64,000 nt of DNA from Impatiens glandulifera. Taxonomy: Eukaryota > Streptophyta > Magnoliopsida > Ericales > Balsaminaceae. Below the pieces are notes generated by a model, which saw nothing but the letters and a program-made list of their open reading frames with translations, was not told the origin of the DNA and searched no databases. The DNA is taken from the NCBI RefSeq assembly GCF_907164915.1, contig NC_061864.1, forward strand, positions 12,469,889 through 12,533,888, read 5' to 3'. The translations under genes were made by a program, and so were the position numbers. Positions 12,061-22,143 of this stretch are shown here, in pieces (within the stretch, counting starts at the first letter, position 1; each line of letters opens with the position of its first letter).

Positions 12061-12480
12061 ATGTCTTCGAGTAGTGCAACAAATAGCGTTAGCGATGGTG
12101 GTCGGTTCAAAAACATTCTATGTAAGTGTGGTGTAAGAGCTGCTGTGAAGATATCGGAAAGTGAGAAAAATAAAGGTAAGTTGTACTACAGCTGTGTATA
12201 CAATAGTTGTTCATGGCTAGGATGGTGCACGTCCAAAGAATCTGCAATTCCTATGACCCTCAGGTCAGATTCAAGAAACCAAGATGAACACTTTGTTGAA
12301 GGGCAGCAGTTGAAGATAGCTAACCTGGAGAAAGAATTAGAGAGATTTAAGATCGTGAACATGTCATTGGAAGTCGATGTGAAAGCTAAGGAGAAAATGG
12401 TGACAACAATGAAGGAAATCATCATGGTTTTGATAGTTTGCAATGCATTTATAGTTCTATGTGTTTATTTCACAATGTAA
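12061..12480 (+). CDS. GRF-type zinc-finger protein with C-terminal coiled coil and membrane segment, MULE-encoded
   Basis: The first ATG in this frame is at 12061; the frame is open further upstream only with non-ATG codons. The product is 139 residues. Residues about 16-54 form a GRF-like zinc finger (KCGVRAAVKISESEKNKGK, then YYSC...SCSWLGW), with Cys and aromatic spacing like other plant GRF domains. Residues about 80-118 are rich in Glu/Lys/Leu heptads, suggesting a coiled coil. Residues about 120-138 are hydrophobic (IIMVLIVCNAFIVLCVYF), a probable tail anchor. GRF fingers bind single-stranded nucleic acid in other proteins. The ORF sits inside the MULE and converges with the transposase, much as the second gene does in maize MuDR, although no similarity to mudrB is seen. 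Its role in transposition is inference. Confidence 0.72.
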   Translation: MSSSSATNSVSDGGRFKNILCKCGVRAAVKISESEKNKGKLYYSCVYNSCSWLGWCTSKESAIPMTLRSDSRNQDEHFVEGQQLKIANLEKELERFKIVNMSLEVDVKAKEKMVTTMKEIIMVLIVCNAFIVLCVYFTM

Positions 12481-12800
12481 TCGACAATTAGCTATTTAAG
12501 TGTTATGGTTTATGTTTAAGTGACCTAAGGATTGAATGTGACATTCTATTTCAGCAATTATAAAGCATTATGTCCAATTATAAAGCATTATGTCTAATTA
12601 TAAAGCATGGTCTGTTATGAATTTATGTTTAAGTGACATAAAGATTCTGTTCAGCAATTAATTATAAAGCATGGTCTATTAGTTTGAAAGAGATCAATCA
12701 GAAGTGGGACTAATTCCATTACAGTATGCATGTTTTACAAGTGAAGGGGGAATGAAGACCCAACCCAAAAACTAACAGTTGTACCCACAAGTACCAAAAA

Positions 12801-12886
12801 CCCAAAAAGAAGAGCCTTCACCACTACACAAAAACCCAAAAAGAAGAGCCTTCACCACTACCCAAAAAGAAGAGCCTTCACCACTA
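12801..12886. repeat. Three-copy 26-bp tandem repeat between the two MULE genes
   Basis: CCCAAAAAGAAGAGCCTTCA followed by CCACTA occurs at 12801-12826, 12835-12860 and 12861-12886. A related piece at 12936-12953 lies in the last transposase exon (coding for part of EGSSFGE on the minus strand), so the array may derive from the 3' end of that gene. Confidence 0.75.
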
Positions 12887-12901
12887 CCCAAAAACTAACA
12901 T

Positions 12902-15776
12902 CTAACTCGAAGGTTCTTGTTGTGTGTGGTCTTCACCAAAAGAAGAGCCTTCAACTTGACCATGACCACTTGTCTCCCCACTACCCTGCATCATGATAAA
13001 ATAACATTAATTAAAGTTCAAGTACACAAAACAAGAGGACCTAATTTAACAGTAACCCACCACTTGAACAGAAGTTCCTCCCCTTTGTCTTCTATTAGTT
13101 CTAATAGGAGCCCCTTGACAACCTCGTTTATTGTGGCCCTCTTTACCACAAGTGCCACACTTAACAGTCTTTGCTCTTGATGATGATGACCCTACTTCAC
13201 CTTCCTCCCTTCTTCTTTGCTTCCTTGGTCTGCCAGCCCTTCTCTTAAGCTCTGGAGGGTAGTATTTATCTCTTTCATTAGGTGGTGTTAAGTCGACATC
13301 TGGAAAAGGGTATATGACAGCTTCATATGCCTTCTTCCACATTGAAACAGTGAAATACTCATGGACCAGATCTTCAATATTCCTTCCACTATGTAGGATA
13401 GCTGATGCGGCATGAACACAAGGAATTCCACTCAATTGCCAATGATTACATGAGCAAGTTAACTCCCCTAAGTTGACAGCATACCTCCTTCTCATTTCTA
13501 CAACCTCGTAGTGTTGCTCTCTTCCAGGAAGGAGTTTGCATCTTCTACACAATGTGGTACATGCTGCGATCTTTTTCTGAATTGTTGGGGGGACTCTCCT
13601 TTCATTGGATAGAGCCTTCTGATACATTGTCTCCCACTTAACCATTAGTTTCTGCCTTATCATGTCAAGGATATCAATGATGGGCCGGTCCCTGATCTTC
13701 AAAATCCAGTTGTTAAAAACCTCGCAGACATTATTGGTAAGCTCCATTGATTTAGCATGATGACCAAATGTATATCTGCACGAAAAGTAGACAAAAGCAA
13801 GTCAAGATCCATTCACACAAAATTGATAGCCTAAATTAACAGTTTACCTAGACCATTTGGTAGGTGGAGTCCTCAATAGCCATTCATCTGGTCCCATCAT
13901 AACCCCTCCCACCTTTTTCTTCTCAATCCTCAGCAATTTGATATTAGCCATTGCCTTGTTGAAGTCTGTTCTTGTTGTTGCACGTGCTGCTGCCCAAAAC
14001 AGATTTTTAATCTGCTTTCCAGGAAATAAAGTTGCCAAGTTAGCTGATATATGCCTGCAACATCTCTTGTGGTTGGCTTGGGGAAAAACTTTCTCAACCA
14101 TATTACCGAGGCCCTAACATATCAGAAAGATGAGTTAAACATTATTGACATGTCTAAATAAAATATTAGAAAGTCCTTACCTTTTGACCGTCTGACATAA
14201 TTATCAATGGTTTGCACCTCTGGTCCAAAGCAATGGCTTCGTGGAGTAACTCTAAGAACCAACCCCAATTGATCCCATTTTCAACATCCACAATAGCCCA
14301 AGCAAGAGGAAACATGTTGTTGTTCCCATCAAGTGCAACTGCAGCCAGCAAAGTCCCTCCAAATGGGCCATTCAAATGGCATCCGTCAATTCCAATCCAA
14401 GGTCTACAACCATTTAGGAATCCTTCTTTGTTTGCATTTAGACACACAAATACTCTCCAGAATCTTTTCTTCTCGTCCGGGTCCTGACTGTCCATTGCTT
14501 GTAGCTTAACCGTGCTCCTAGGGTTCAATTCTAAAAGTAAAGTACAATATGTGTGCAATTTGCCATAGGACTCTTGAAAACTTCCCTGGTATTTTTCCCT
14601 TGCAATTCTTCTAGCCCGCTGCATCTTCCAAATTTGAGGTTCCACTCCCCACTTATCCAAGCATGCTCTCATTGTTGCATTATCCAAATCAGGATTAGCT
14701 TCAAGTAGGTCCCCAAGTTGAGTAGTAATCCATTTAGATGTTGCTGCCTTATTGTTACTCAATCTTAAGCATGTGTGTTCTTTCTTTAAAGTTTTCACCA
14801 TGAATGTCACCTGTTCACCAACCTTTGAAGCATGAATTCGCCAGGGACAACCGTTGCTACATACTACTGTCACACGTGCACGATCATTCTTCAAGAACTT
14901 AAGCTTGTAGCCACCTTGGATGCTATAGTCTTTCAAAGCAGCCTTAAATTCTTCTTGCCCATCAAACATGTGCCCAACTTTAAATTCAATTTCCTCATCA
15001 CCATTGACATGAAAAGGAACTCCATCCACATCGGTCCTCTTTCTCTTCTTTGGCAATTCAACCGGATCTTTCTCCCGCATTGATGACTCAATTCCGCTAC
15101 TGATATCAGACCACTTGTCATCCTCCTCATCTAGATCTTCTTCTACATCTTCCTCTCCGAAGATGTAATCATCATCCTCACTATCAGTGACAGCCCCTTC
15201 TTCCATCCCAACATCACCACTATCTGTTTCCTCACCACAATCATCATCATCCTCACTATCAGTTTCCTCACCAATAGCCTCTTCTATCCTAACACCACCC
15301 TGCAGCCCAACACCATCTTCCAACTCAATATCCTCATCCAGTCCAACATCCACCTGCCCAATAGCCTCATCCAGCCCCACATTTGCATCATCCTGAACAG
15401 CATCACCATCAGTTTGTTCATTGGCCTCAATGTCAACACATGAAATGTAACATAGAGGAACCAACACTTCTTCCTCTACCAATATTTTCAGAAATTCTTC
15501 CCCCTCAGCAATGAATAGTACATCTAGTAGGTCACAGTCACTATCTATTTTCAACCCACTTACAGTTCTAAATCGAATAAGTGTTGAAGAACTTACTAAT
15601 AATCGTTGATAAGCCCAATTGTACAAATCCAATAAACTAACTTTATCTCCATCGACATCATATACCACCGTCTTCCGTTCTTTCCACTGCAACTCAATCG
15701 TAAACGTCTTGGTAAACTCTAAAAACTTAACTGGCTTGGGGGTAAAGCACGTCGTTATTTGTTCGATTTCGTCCAT
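12902..15776 (-). CDS. MuDR-family (MULE) transposase
   Basis: Four exons join in frame: 15776-14181, 14113-13848, 13775-13061 and probably 12985-12902, all GT-AG, giving about 886 residues. Order of parts: an N-terminal PB1-like region (1-110), a long Asp/Glu-rich spacer (125-230), the plant MuDR DNA-binding region with Cys/His ligands (about 265-335; CSNGCPW...KEHTC), and a DDE core with Asp in GIDGCHL, Asp in IMSDGQKGL across the first splice, and Glu in NNVCEVFN. A SWIM finger (CSCNHWQLSGIPCVH) and a CCHC knuckle (CGTCGKEGHNKRGC) follow. If the last intron is not used, the protein ends at 13046 (VVGYC). No stop or frameshift interrupts it. The ATG lies a few bases inside the right inverted repeat, so the promoter must be within the repeat. 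Confidence 0.9.
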
Positions 15777-15782
15777 GTGTTC

Positions 15783-16183
15783 ATTCGCTCGCCGCCTGCA
15801 CCACTGTGGATTCCGTCGCTCGCCTCAGTCACTCGTTCGCTTGCCTCAGTCGCCCAATCGAGGTCGCCCAGGTCGTCGTCAATTGCTTGCACTGTGGATT
15901 CGTCTTCAAATCCCAATTTAGGAGAAGGAGTTCGACTGGCTTCGACGGGAGATCTTTTCGACTGTGGATTTAGGTTAGATTAGATTTAGGTTAAGTTAGG
16001 TTTTAATTTAGTTTAATTTGTTTTTAATTAAAAATAAGTAAGGGCAAAATAGTCATTATTTAACAGTCAAAAGGCTTTTGACTAACAGTTTTGGACGACA
16101 GGGACTAACGGGTTCTAATATTTTGGTTCAGGGACCAAGTAGTATAATATCCAAACCTTTAAGGACTATTCAGTATTTAACTC
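15783..16183. repeat. Right terminal inverted repeat of the MULE
   Basis: Reverse complement of 11077-11449 with an extra segment of about 26 bp near 15940. It directly abuts the transposase start codon and therefore probably contains the transposase promoter and leader. Confidence 0.9.
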
Positions 16184-16192
16184 TAAAGAATT

Positions 16193-16919
16193 TTTTAACT
16201 TACTTTTTTTTTTTTTTTTTTATCGTATCTTACATGTATCTTCTTATAATTTTTATGAGTTTTTTAATATTTCAGTATAAAGTGGGTTTGGTAGAAATCA
16301 AATACAACCAGCATAAGTTCAAATATGTTGTTTGATCAGTAGTCCTCCTCAAATACCCAATTTATACTTTGAAGGTTGAAGAATGTTTGATTCTTGAATG
16401 AACAATGATCAATAAGCCCTTTCAAGAAAAACTTTAGGTTAAATTGGTGTTTTGTTCAAAGTATCTATTTTTTTTTTGTAATGTCTTAGTTTGTTCATAT
16501 TTCTAGCTTAATAGTTTAGTTTCTAAAAAAAATCATTCAAATGCAATGTGATTAGATTTGGTACAAGTTGATGAAGAGATCGCGTTTCACTTTAGACATT
16601 TGATCATGTTTAAACTGGGGATGAATATGTTTATGATGATAAATTTGAAAGTACATAAATAATTTATAATTAAAGAAGAAGTTGATTGAGATCTTGTGAT
16701 TTTGATGAATACTTGAGCTAGAATTTATTTTAAAGATGGTCTAACTAGTTTTCAACAATAAATATATAGGTTGGAATTGGCAAGAAGTGTTAAACCTTAA
16801 TTTCTAAAACCTATTTAAAACAACTACAGATTTTGTAATTTGATAATGAGTTTATTAACCAATGATTTAAACTTATTATATGGTTTTATAATAACTAATA
16901 ATTGAATTTCAAATCACAA
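16193..16919. other. AT-rich spacer before tRNA-Asp
   Basis: No gene or repeat recognised. It forms the 5' flank of the second tRNA-Asp gene; the equivalent flank of the first copy is outside the window. Confidence 0.6.
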
Positions 16920-16991
16920 GTTGTTGTAGTATAGTGGTAAGTATTCCCGCCTGTCACGCGGGTGACCCGGGTTCGATCCCCGGCAACGGCG
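16920..16991 (+). tRNA. tRNA-Asp (GUC)
   Basis: The 72-nt sequence folds as a full cloverleaf. The acceptor is GTTGTTG/CAACGGC (with G-U pairs), the D-arm contains TAGTATAGTGGTAAG, the anticodon arm CCCGCCTGTCACGCGGG carries GTC, and the T-arm is CCGGGTTCGATCCCCGG. Position 3 of the acceptor is T where plant tRNA-Asp usually has C; this still pairs with G. A T-run at 16995-17001 follows as a Pol III terminator. It lies at the head of the second copy of the segmental duplication. Confidence 0.95.
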
Positions 16992-18137
16992 TCATTTTTT
17001 TCTTTTAATGCAGTCCCCAAAGATGATCTGCAATGGCCGATCATATATTCTATGTTATTTTACAAGCTTATATGTGTATTCTAAACTTGTTACTCAAGTG
17101 TGTAGACAATAAAGATGTGGGGATGTACAAATTATCAATGTTTGATTTGAATTTGATTATACATGTGTTTTCTTCTAAATCCTACTTCAATTGAGCTATT
17201 ATCATTTGCAATGTAGTAATGAGTCATCAATGCAATTTAGAGAAAATACAATATTGGATTGATAATAACTACATCCATTAGATCAGTTTCAAACAAAACA
17301 TTACATTGCTAACAGTTTCTCCAATTATTTAAGAAAAAAAATATATAAAAAGATAATTGCACCAGCCGAGAATTGAACCCGGGTCTGTACCGTGGCAGGG
17401 TACTATTCTAGCACTAGACCACTGGTGCTTTTATTTAAGTTGCTTTCTATTTCATTATCGAGACTTATTACTAAACCTCCATCTTTTAAGACTTATTCGG
17501 TTCGAGGCTATTTAAAAACCCAGACCGAACATGGTTTTACTTGGGGTTATGAAATGAGATTTTGGAGAAAAAATCTTGTTTGATTTGTCATTGAAGAATG
17601 TAACTCCAACAAATAATTTGAAAAATGAGACAAAAAAAAATTATAGAGGAATAAGGGTCTAACTACCCAACAAACATGACTGTCCAAGTGGATGATCAAT
17701 ATCAATTGTAATAAAAATAATTTTGGTGTTTCTCATATTTAATTAATTGTAACTCACAATTTTAGATCGAGCTTATTTCAACATTACTTGATTTGTTTAC
17801 TCGGTTTTCTCTTCATCATCGCTCATTATTATAAAATTAAAATGAGTTCAACATTAGAGTTACCGAGAAAAAAAAACGCATGATAATATAAGTTAAATTT
17901 TTTATTTTTTTGTAAATTTATCATATTTAATATCTAAAATTAATTTTGTTTTTGTTTTTTAAATGTAATTTGTATTATTTAAAAATTAATTATCATGAAA
18001 TTGTAACTCTTTATTTAAATTAAGAATTAATTCTTTATTAAAAAACTAAAATTATATGAGAAGTTCTGAATTTTATTTACTATTTATGCAAATTAATTAA
18101 ATTTAGTCAAAAAAAAAAATCAATTAAGTAATTCTGC

Positions 18138-18179
<42 letters not shown>

Positions 18180-18213
18180 ATATATATATACCTTTATATA
18201 TATATATATATAC

Positions 18214-18284
<71 letters not shown>

Positions 18285-19640
18285 TCAACTAACCTCAAAT
18301 TATCCTTATAATCAACCACTTGAAAGAGAAAATTTTAAATAAATATTTCTTTCTCTGTATAAAATAAATATATATAACATATTATAGATATATATATTTT
18401 AAGTGTGAATCAAATTATCAGGTAGTAGTTTAAAAGTGAAAGATTTAGTTTTAACTAAATATTTATAGTAATAATTAGTATATTATTATATTATTTAAAT
18501 AACTATATAATTACCTTTAATATTAAGTTAAAATAATGCCCGGTCATTCAAATTTTAATCAATTTCATTTTTAATAAAATATATTTATATACAGTTTAAT
18601 TATTTAAAATTAAGATGCTTAAATTATAATAACAAACTAATGTTGATAGAATATATTCCAAACAAAAATCATTTAAAACTAATTAGATTCCTAAATCATG
18701 TCATACATGTTTATATTTTTGAAATTTTGATATAATTTTTTTTTGAAAATTAATATGTTGTCTCAATTAGAATCATTTTTGTTAATTGTCAAAATAATAA
18801 GTGAGAATGATTTTATTTTTATTTGATAAAAAAATGTGATTGAATTGAGTGAAACTTTTTTAAGTTGAAAAATGGATGAAAAAATGTAACTTTTTATATC
18901 AATATTATATAACCATCTTTTTTTATAGAAAAATTATTTTATTTTGATTTTAAAAAAATGAAAAATCTCACAAACCAAATCTTACAATAAAATTCAAATA
19001 ATAAAATTAACTATTAATATATTTAAATAAGATAACAAGTGATTGGTACCTAGCTCTTATATAAATTTGTATGACTTTATATATTTGGTGTTTATTGTGT
19101 GTACTCTTTAAATTTTTAATTATTATACAAAATTATTGTTTTAATTTATAATTTTATATATGTATATAATTATTGATATATCTAGGTTGATATGCACATT
19201 TTTACTTTTAAGTTATTAATATTGATTATATAAATGTTAGACCGGGAATTAAATATATATATATATATATATAAAGTATGTTAATACAATAATTATTCAT
19301 ATTATTTATACTCGCATTAACATATAAAATGAATAAGAATGGATAATAACTAATATTTAAACATTTTATATTCATTAGTACATTCATTTACTCATAGATT
19401 ACCAATATAATTGACTAATTAAGTATATATATAACAGATTGTCAATATATATGAGTAATTAAGTGAGCAATCCAGGTTAATGTGGGGACATGGATCTCAA
19501 TTAGTTTATGTGATAAATTTAATTTTTGGTAGGGGATAAGTGTTTTGGTTAACGTTTTTTTAGTTCGTCTTCATTGTCATTGACAGGAATTCTACTTATA
19601 AAATGAGATTGAAGACATGAAAAATTCTTATATGGTAGAA
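16992..19640. repeat. Segmental duplication, copy 2
   Basis: Collinear with 27-5080 apart from insertions in copy 1 and a tRNA-Gly plus its flanks found only here. It contains a very long (TA)n-rich region at about 18140-18285 with ACCTTTA interruptions. No coding sequence recognised. Confidence 0.8.
17358..17428 (-). tRNA. tRNA-Gly (GCC), slightly divergent
   Basis: On the minus strand the 71-nt sequence forms acceptor GCACCAG/CTGGTGC, anticodon arm TACCCTGCCACGGTA with GCC, and T-arm CCGGGTTCAATTCTCGG. Compared with the usual plant tRNA-Gly(GCC) it has C for G in the D-loop (CTAGTGCTAG for CTAGTGGTAG), A for G in the T-loop, and a G-U in the T-stem. A T-rich stretch downstream on the minus strand could terminate Pol III. 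The loss of a conserved D-loop G suggests it may be weakly functional or a pseudogene. Confidence 0.82.
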
Positions 19641-19887
19641 TTTTGATCATAATGTTGGAAAGTAAAATAAGTTAAACTGACCATATGGGATGACAATACA
19701 TGAATTATTTCTATGTTATGAATCCAATGAGATTGTGATTTTGACTAACAATATTTATATGAAAGCATGTTTTATGATTAGATGTTGTTGGATCTGTCTA
19801 TAAGACAGGAACGACTCTGGACTAAACTCATCAACCCCGGAATAAGGCAACCCATCTCCTAGAGCAGTCAATTTAAAAAAGAAAATA

Positions 19888-19959
<72 letters not shown>

Positions 19960-20038
19960 TTAAGGCACCACAATAATTCACGTCATCAATTATCTCTCAT
20001 TTCTTATATTATCTCTTTCTTAATTTTTTTTTTCTCTT

Positions 20039-20074
<36 letters not shown>

Positions 20075-21700
20075 TTTAATATTTTTTAAAAATAAATTTA
20101 ATTAGGAAATAAATAATATAAATAAACATTATATAATTATTATACATTAAAAAATAAATTAGATGAAAAATAATTATTCAAAATCTAACTTACAAAATAT
20201 ATATATACATACACAAAATTATAAAATTATTTCAACAACTATAAATAGTTTCGCAGTTAAAATGTTAAAATTTCATACTGGAGACTAGAGTTCGAATCGC
20301 ATCAAAAGAAGTAATTATGAGTGCGCAAATATTGGTAGTTGAAACGAAATCGAGAATGTTGACTTGAGTAACGCAAATATTGGTAAAAACATCTAAGGGT
20401 TCATGGAGGAAATGTTGGTTTGAGTAATGCAAACATTGGTGATAAAAAATTAAGGGTTTTTCCATGGAGAGAATGTCGGCTTAAAGTAAAGACCATTGGA
20501 GAGAAAGCCTAAAGGTCCTTCCACGGAGGGTGATTTAGGACTTAGGATCATGCCCAAGAATGTTTAAGAATGCACTCTCGAATTTGGTTATTAAATAATT
20601 AAAATCATTATAAATATAAAAACTTAAATGAATTGGTTAGTTGATTTTTTTAATATTTAATTTTTTTCAAATAAGTAATATTAGACCCAATAGATAATTT
20701 ATATAATTATTCAAAATCTAAGTTATAAAATATATTTACATACACAATATTATAAAATTATTTCAACAATGATAAGTGGTCTAGCGTTTAAAGTGTTAAC
20801 ATTTCATACTAAAAATCAGAGTTCAAATTCCTCTAAAAGAAGTAATTATTATATATGTGAGTGCGCGAATATTGGTAGATGAAACGGAAGCGAAAATGTT
20901 GGTGAGAAAACCTAAGGGTTCTTTCATGGAGGGAATATCGGCTTGAGTAACACAAATATTGATGCATAAATGTGTAATCGAATGTTTAAGAATGCATTAT
21001 TGAATTTGATTATTAAATAATCAAAATCATTATAGATATAAAATATATAAAAATTTAAATGAATTGGTTAGATAATTTTTTTAATATTCTTATTTTTTCA
21101 AATAAGTATATAATAATAAATAATATTAGATCTTAGTAGAACTTTATATTTGATTGATAATTTGATCCAAAATTCAATGTTGGAAGATTTTTTTATCGAA
21201 ACTACTTTTATTTCCATATAATGAATGTTTTTAATTTATATGATTTTGGGTAGGTTTAGAAAAATATCAAAACAATTTTAAATAAAACGAGTGGATAAAG
21301 GTATCTTTTGTCATATTTTTTAATAATTAAATAAAAATATATATTGAAATAAATTATAAAGTCACATTTTTAACGTAATTTTTTTTATTGATTTTTTATA
21401 TCATTACTTGTACAAATGCATGGGTGAGGTGTAGTAATTTTTTTTATGCTTTTTCTACTTTGTAACTGGGCATCCCAAAATTCAGGCTCGACATCTCTCA
21501 TAGAAGTTGAAATTTTGTGGGTGATGTCTGAGTTGAAAATTTTAGATAAATAGAATAGTTATGTGGATCTAAATTGTTCGATTGATGCAACAAATATGGT
21601 CTTTTATCTTTTTCTTTCTTTATTTTTTTTTTCTTTTGGTACTGTAATATGTTATGTTTAGCCGTTTTAAATTATAAAAAAGTAAGCTAAAATATAATCC
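19641..21700. other. Intergenic DNA with SINE-like repeats and (TA)n tracts
   Basis: Two related segments, about 20225-20560 and 20735-21000, share motifs such as GTTAACATTTCATACT, AGAGTTCGAATC (or AGAGTTCAAATTCC) and AAAGAAGTAATTAT. The GTTCGAATC-like string resembles a Pol III B box and an upstream AGTGGTCTAGCG resembles an A box, so they may be old tRNA-derived SINEs. Long (TA)n runs lie at about 19890-19953 and 20043-20070. No gene is seen. Confidence 0.45.
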
Positions 21701-22143
21701 AAGAAAGGTATGCTTACAGTTGCACCTTTTTAGAGAAATGTTCCTTCTTTCCTTCCCTCGCTTTGGATGCAGATCATCTTTATCTTTCTCTTTCTTCTTC
21801 GTTTCTATAAACCTTCGAAAGGGGTCAACTTTCCTGCTTTCGAAAGCGCGAATCTCCTGTCTTTCTCCCTTTTCCACAACCCCTTTTCTTTGGGGCCACC
21901 CTTTCTGGCTTCTGCAACGACGACGACGTGTTTGAGAAATTAAGTACATACGTCCACCTCAGCCTCAGCCTCAGCCCTCAGGGGATAACTTATTTAGATC
22001 CTCGGCACCCTCTTCGCCATTCTCTCTTATCTTCTAAAACGACTCCTCGTTTATGGACGATCTCATCATCTTCCGCACAATTTCAGCTACCACCCCTTTC
22101 AAAACTATACACAACATTTTCATCTAATATTTATTTATTGCCA

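Larger units (their letters stand above)
11077..16183. mobile_element. Complete autonomous Mutator-like element (MULE), about 5.1 kb
   Basis: The element is bounded by a perfect 9-bp target duplication, TAAAGAATT, at 11068-11076 and 16184-16192, the size expected for Mutator-like transposition. It begins GAGTTAAATGCGGAATAG and ends with the near-perfect inverse of this. It holds two convergent genes: a GRF zinc-finger ORF on + (12061-12480) and a four-exon MuDR-type transposase on - (15776-12902). Everything expected of an autonomous copy is visible: paired ends, target duplication, and an open transposase with DDE, SWIM and CCHC motifs. Confidence 0.93.

Noticed and set aside
15187..15396. 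Ser/Pro-rich + strand ORF
   Set aside because: Complement of the acidic spacer of the transposase on the minus strand.
21620..21949. 109-residue minus-strand ORF rich in Lys/Arg
   Set aside because: It is the complement of the CT-rich leader upstream of the GBP gene; composition explains it and no family motif is seen.
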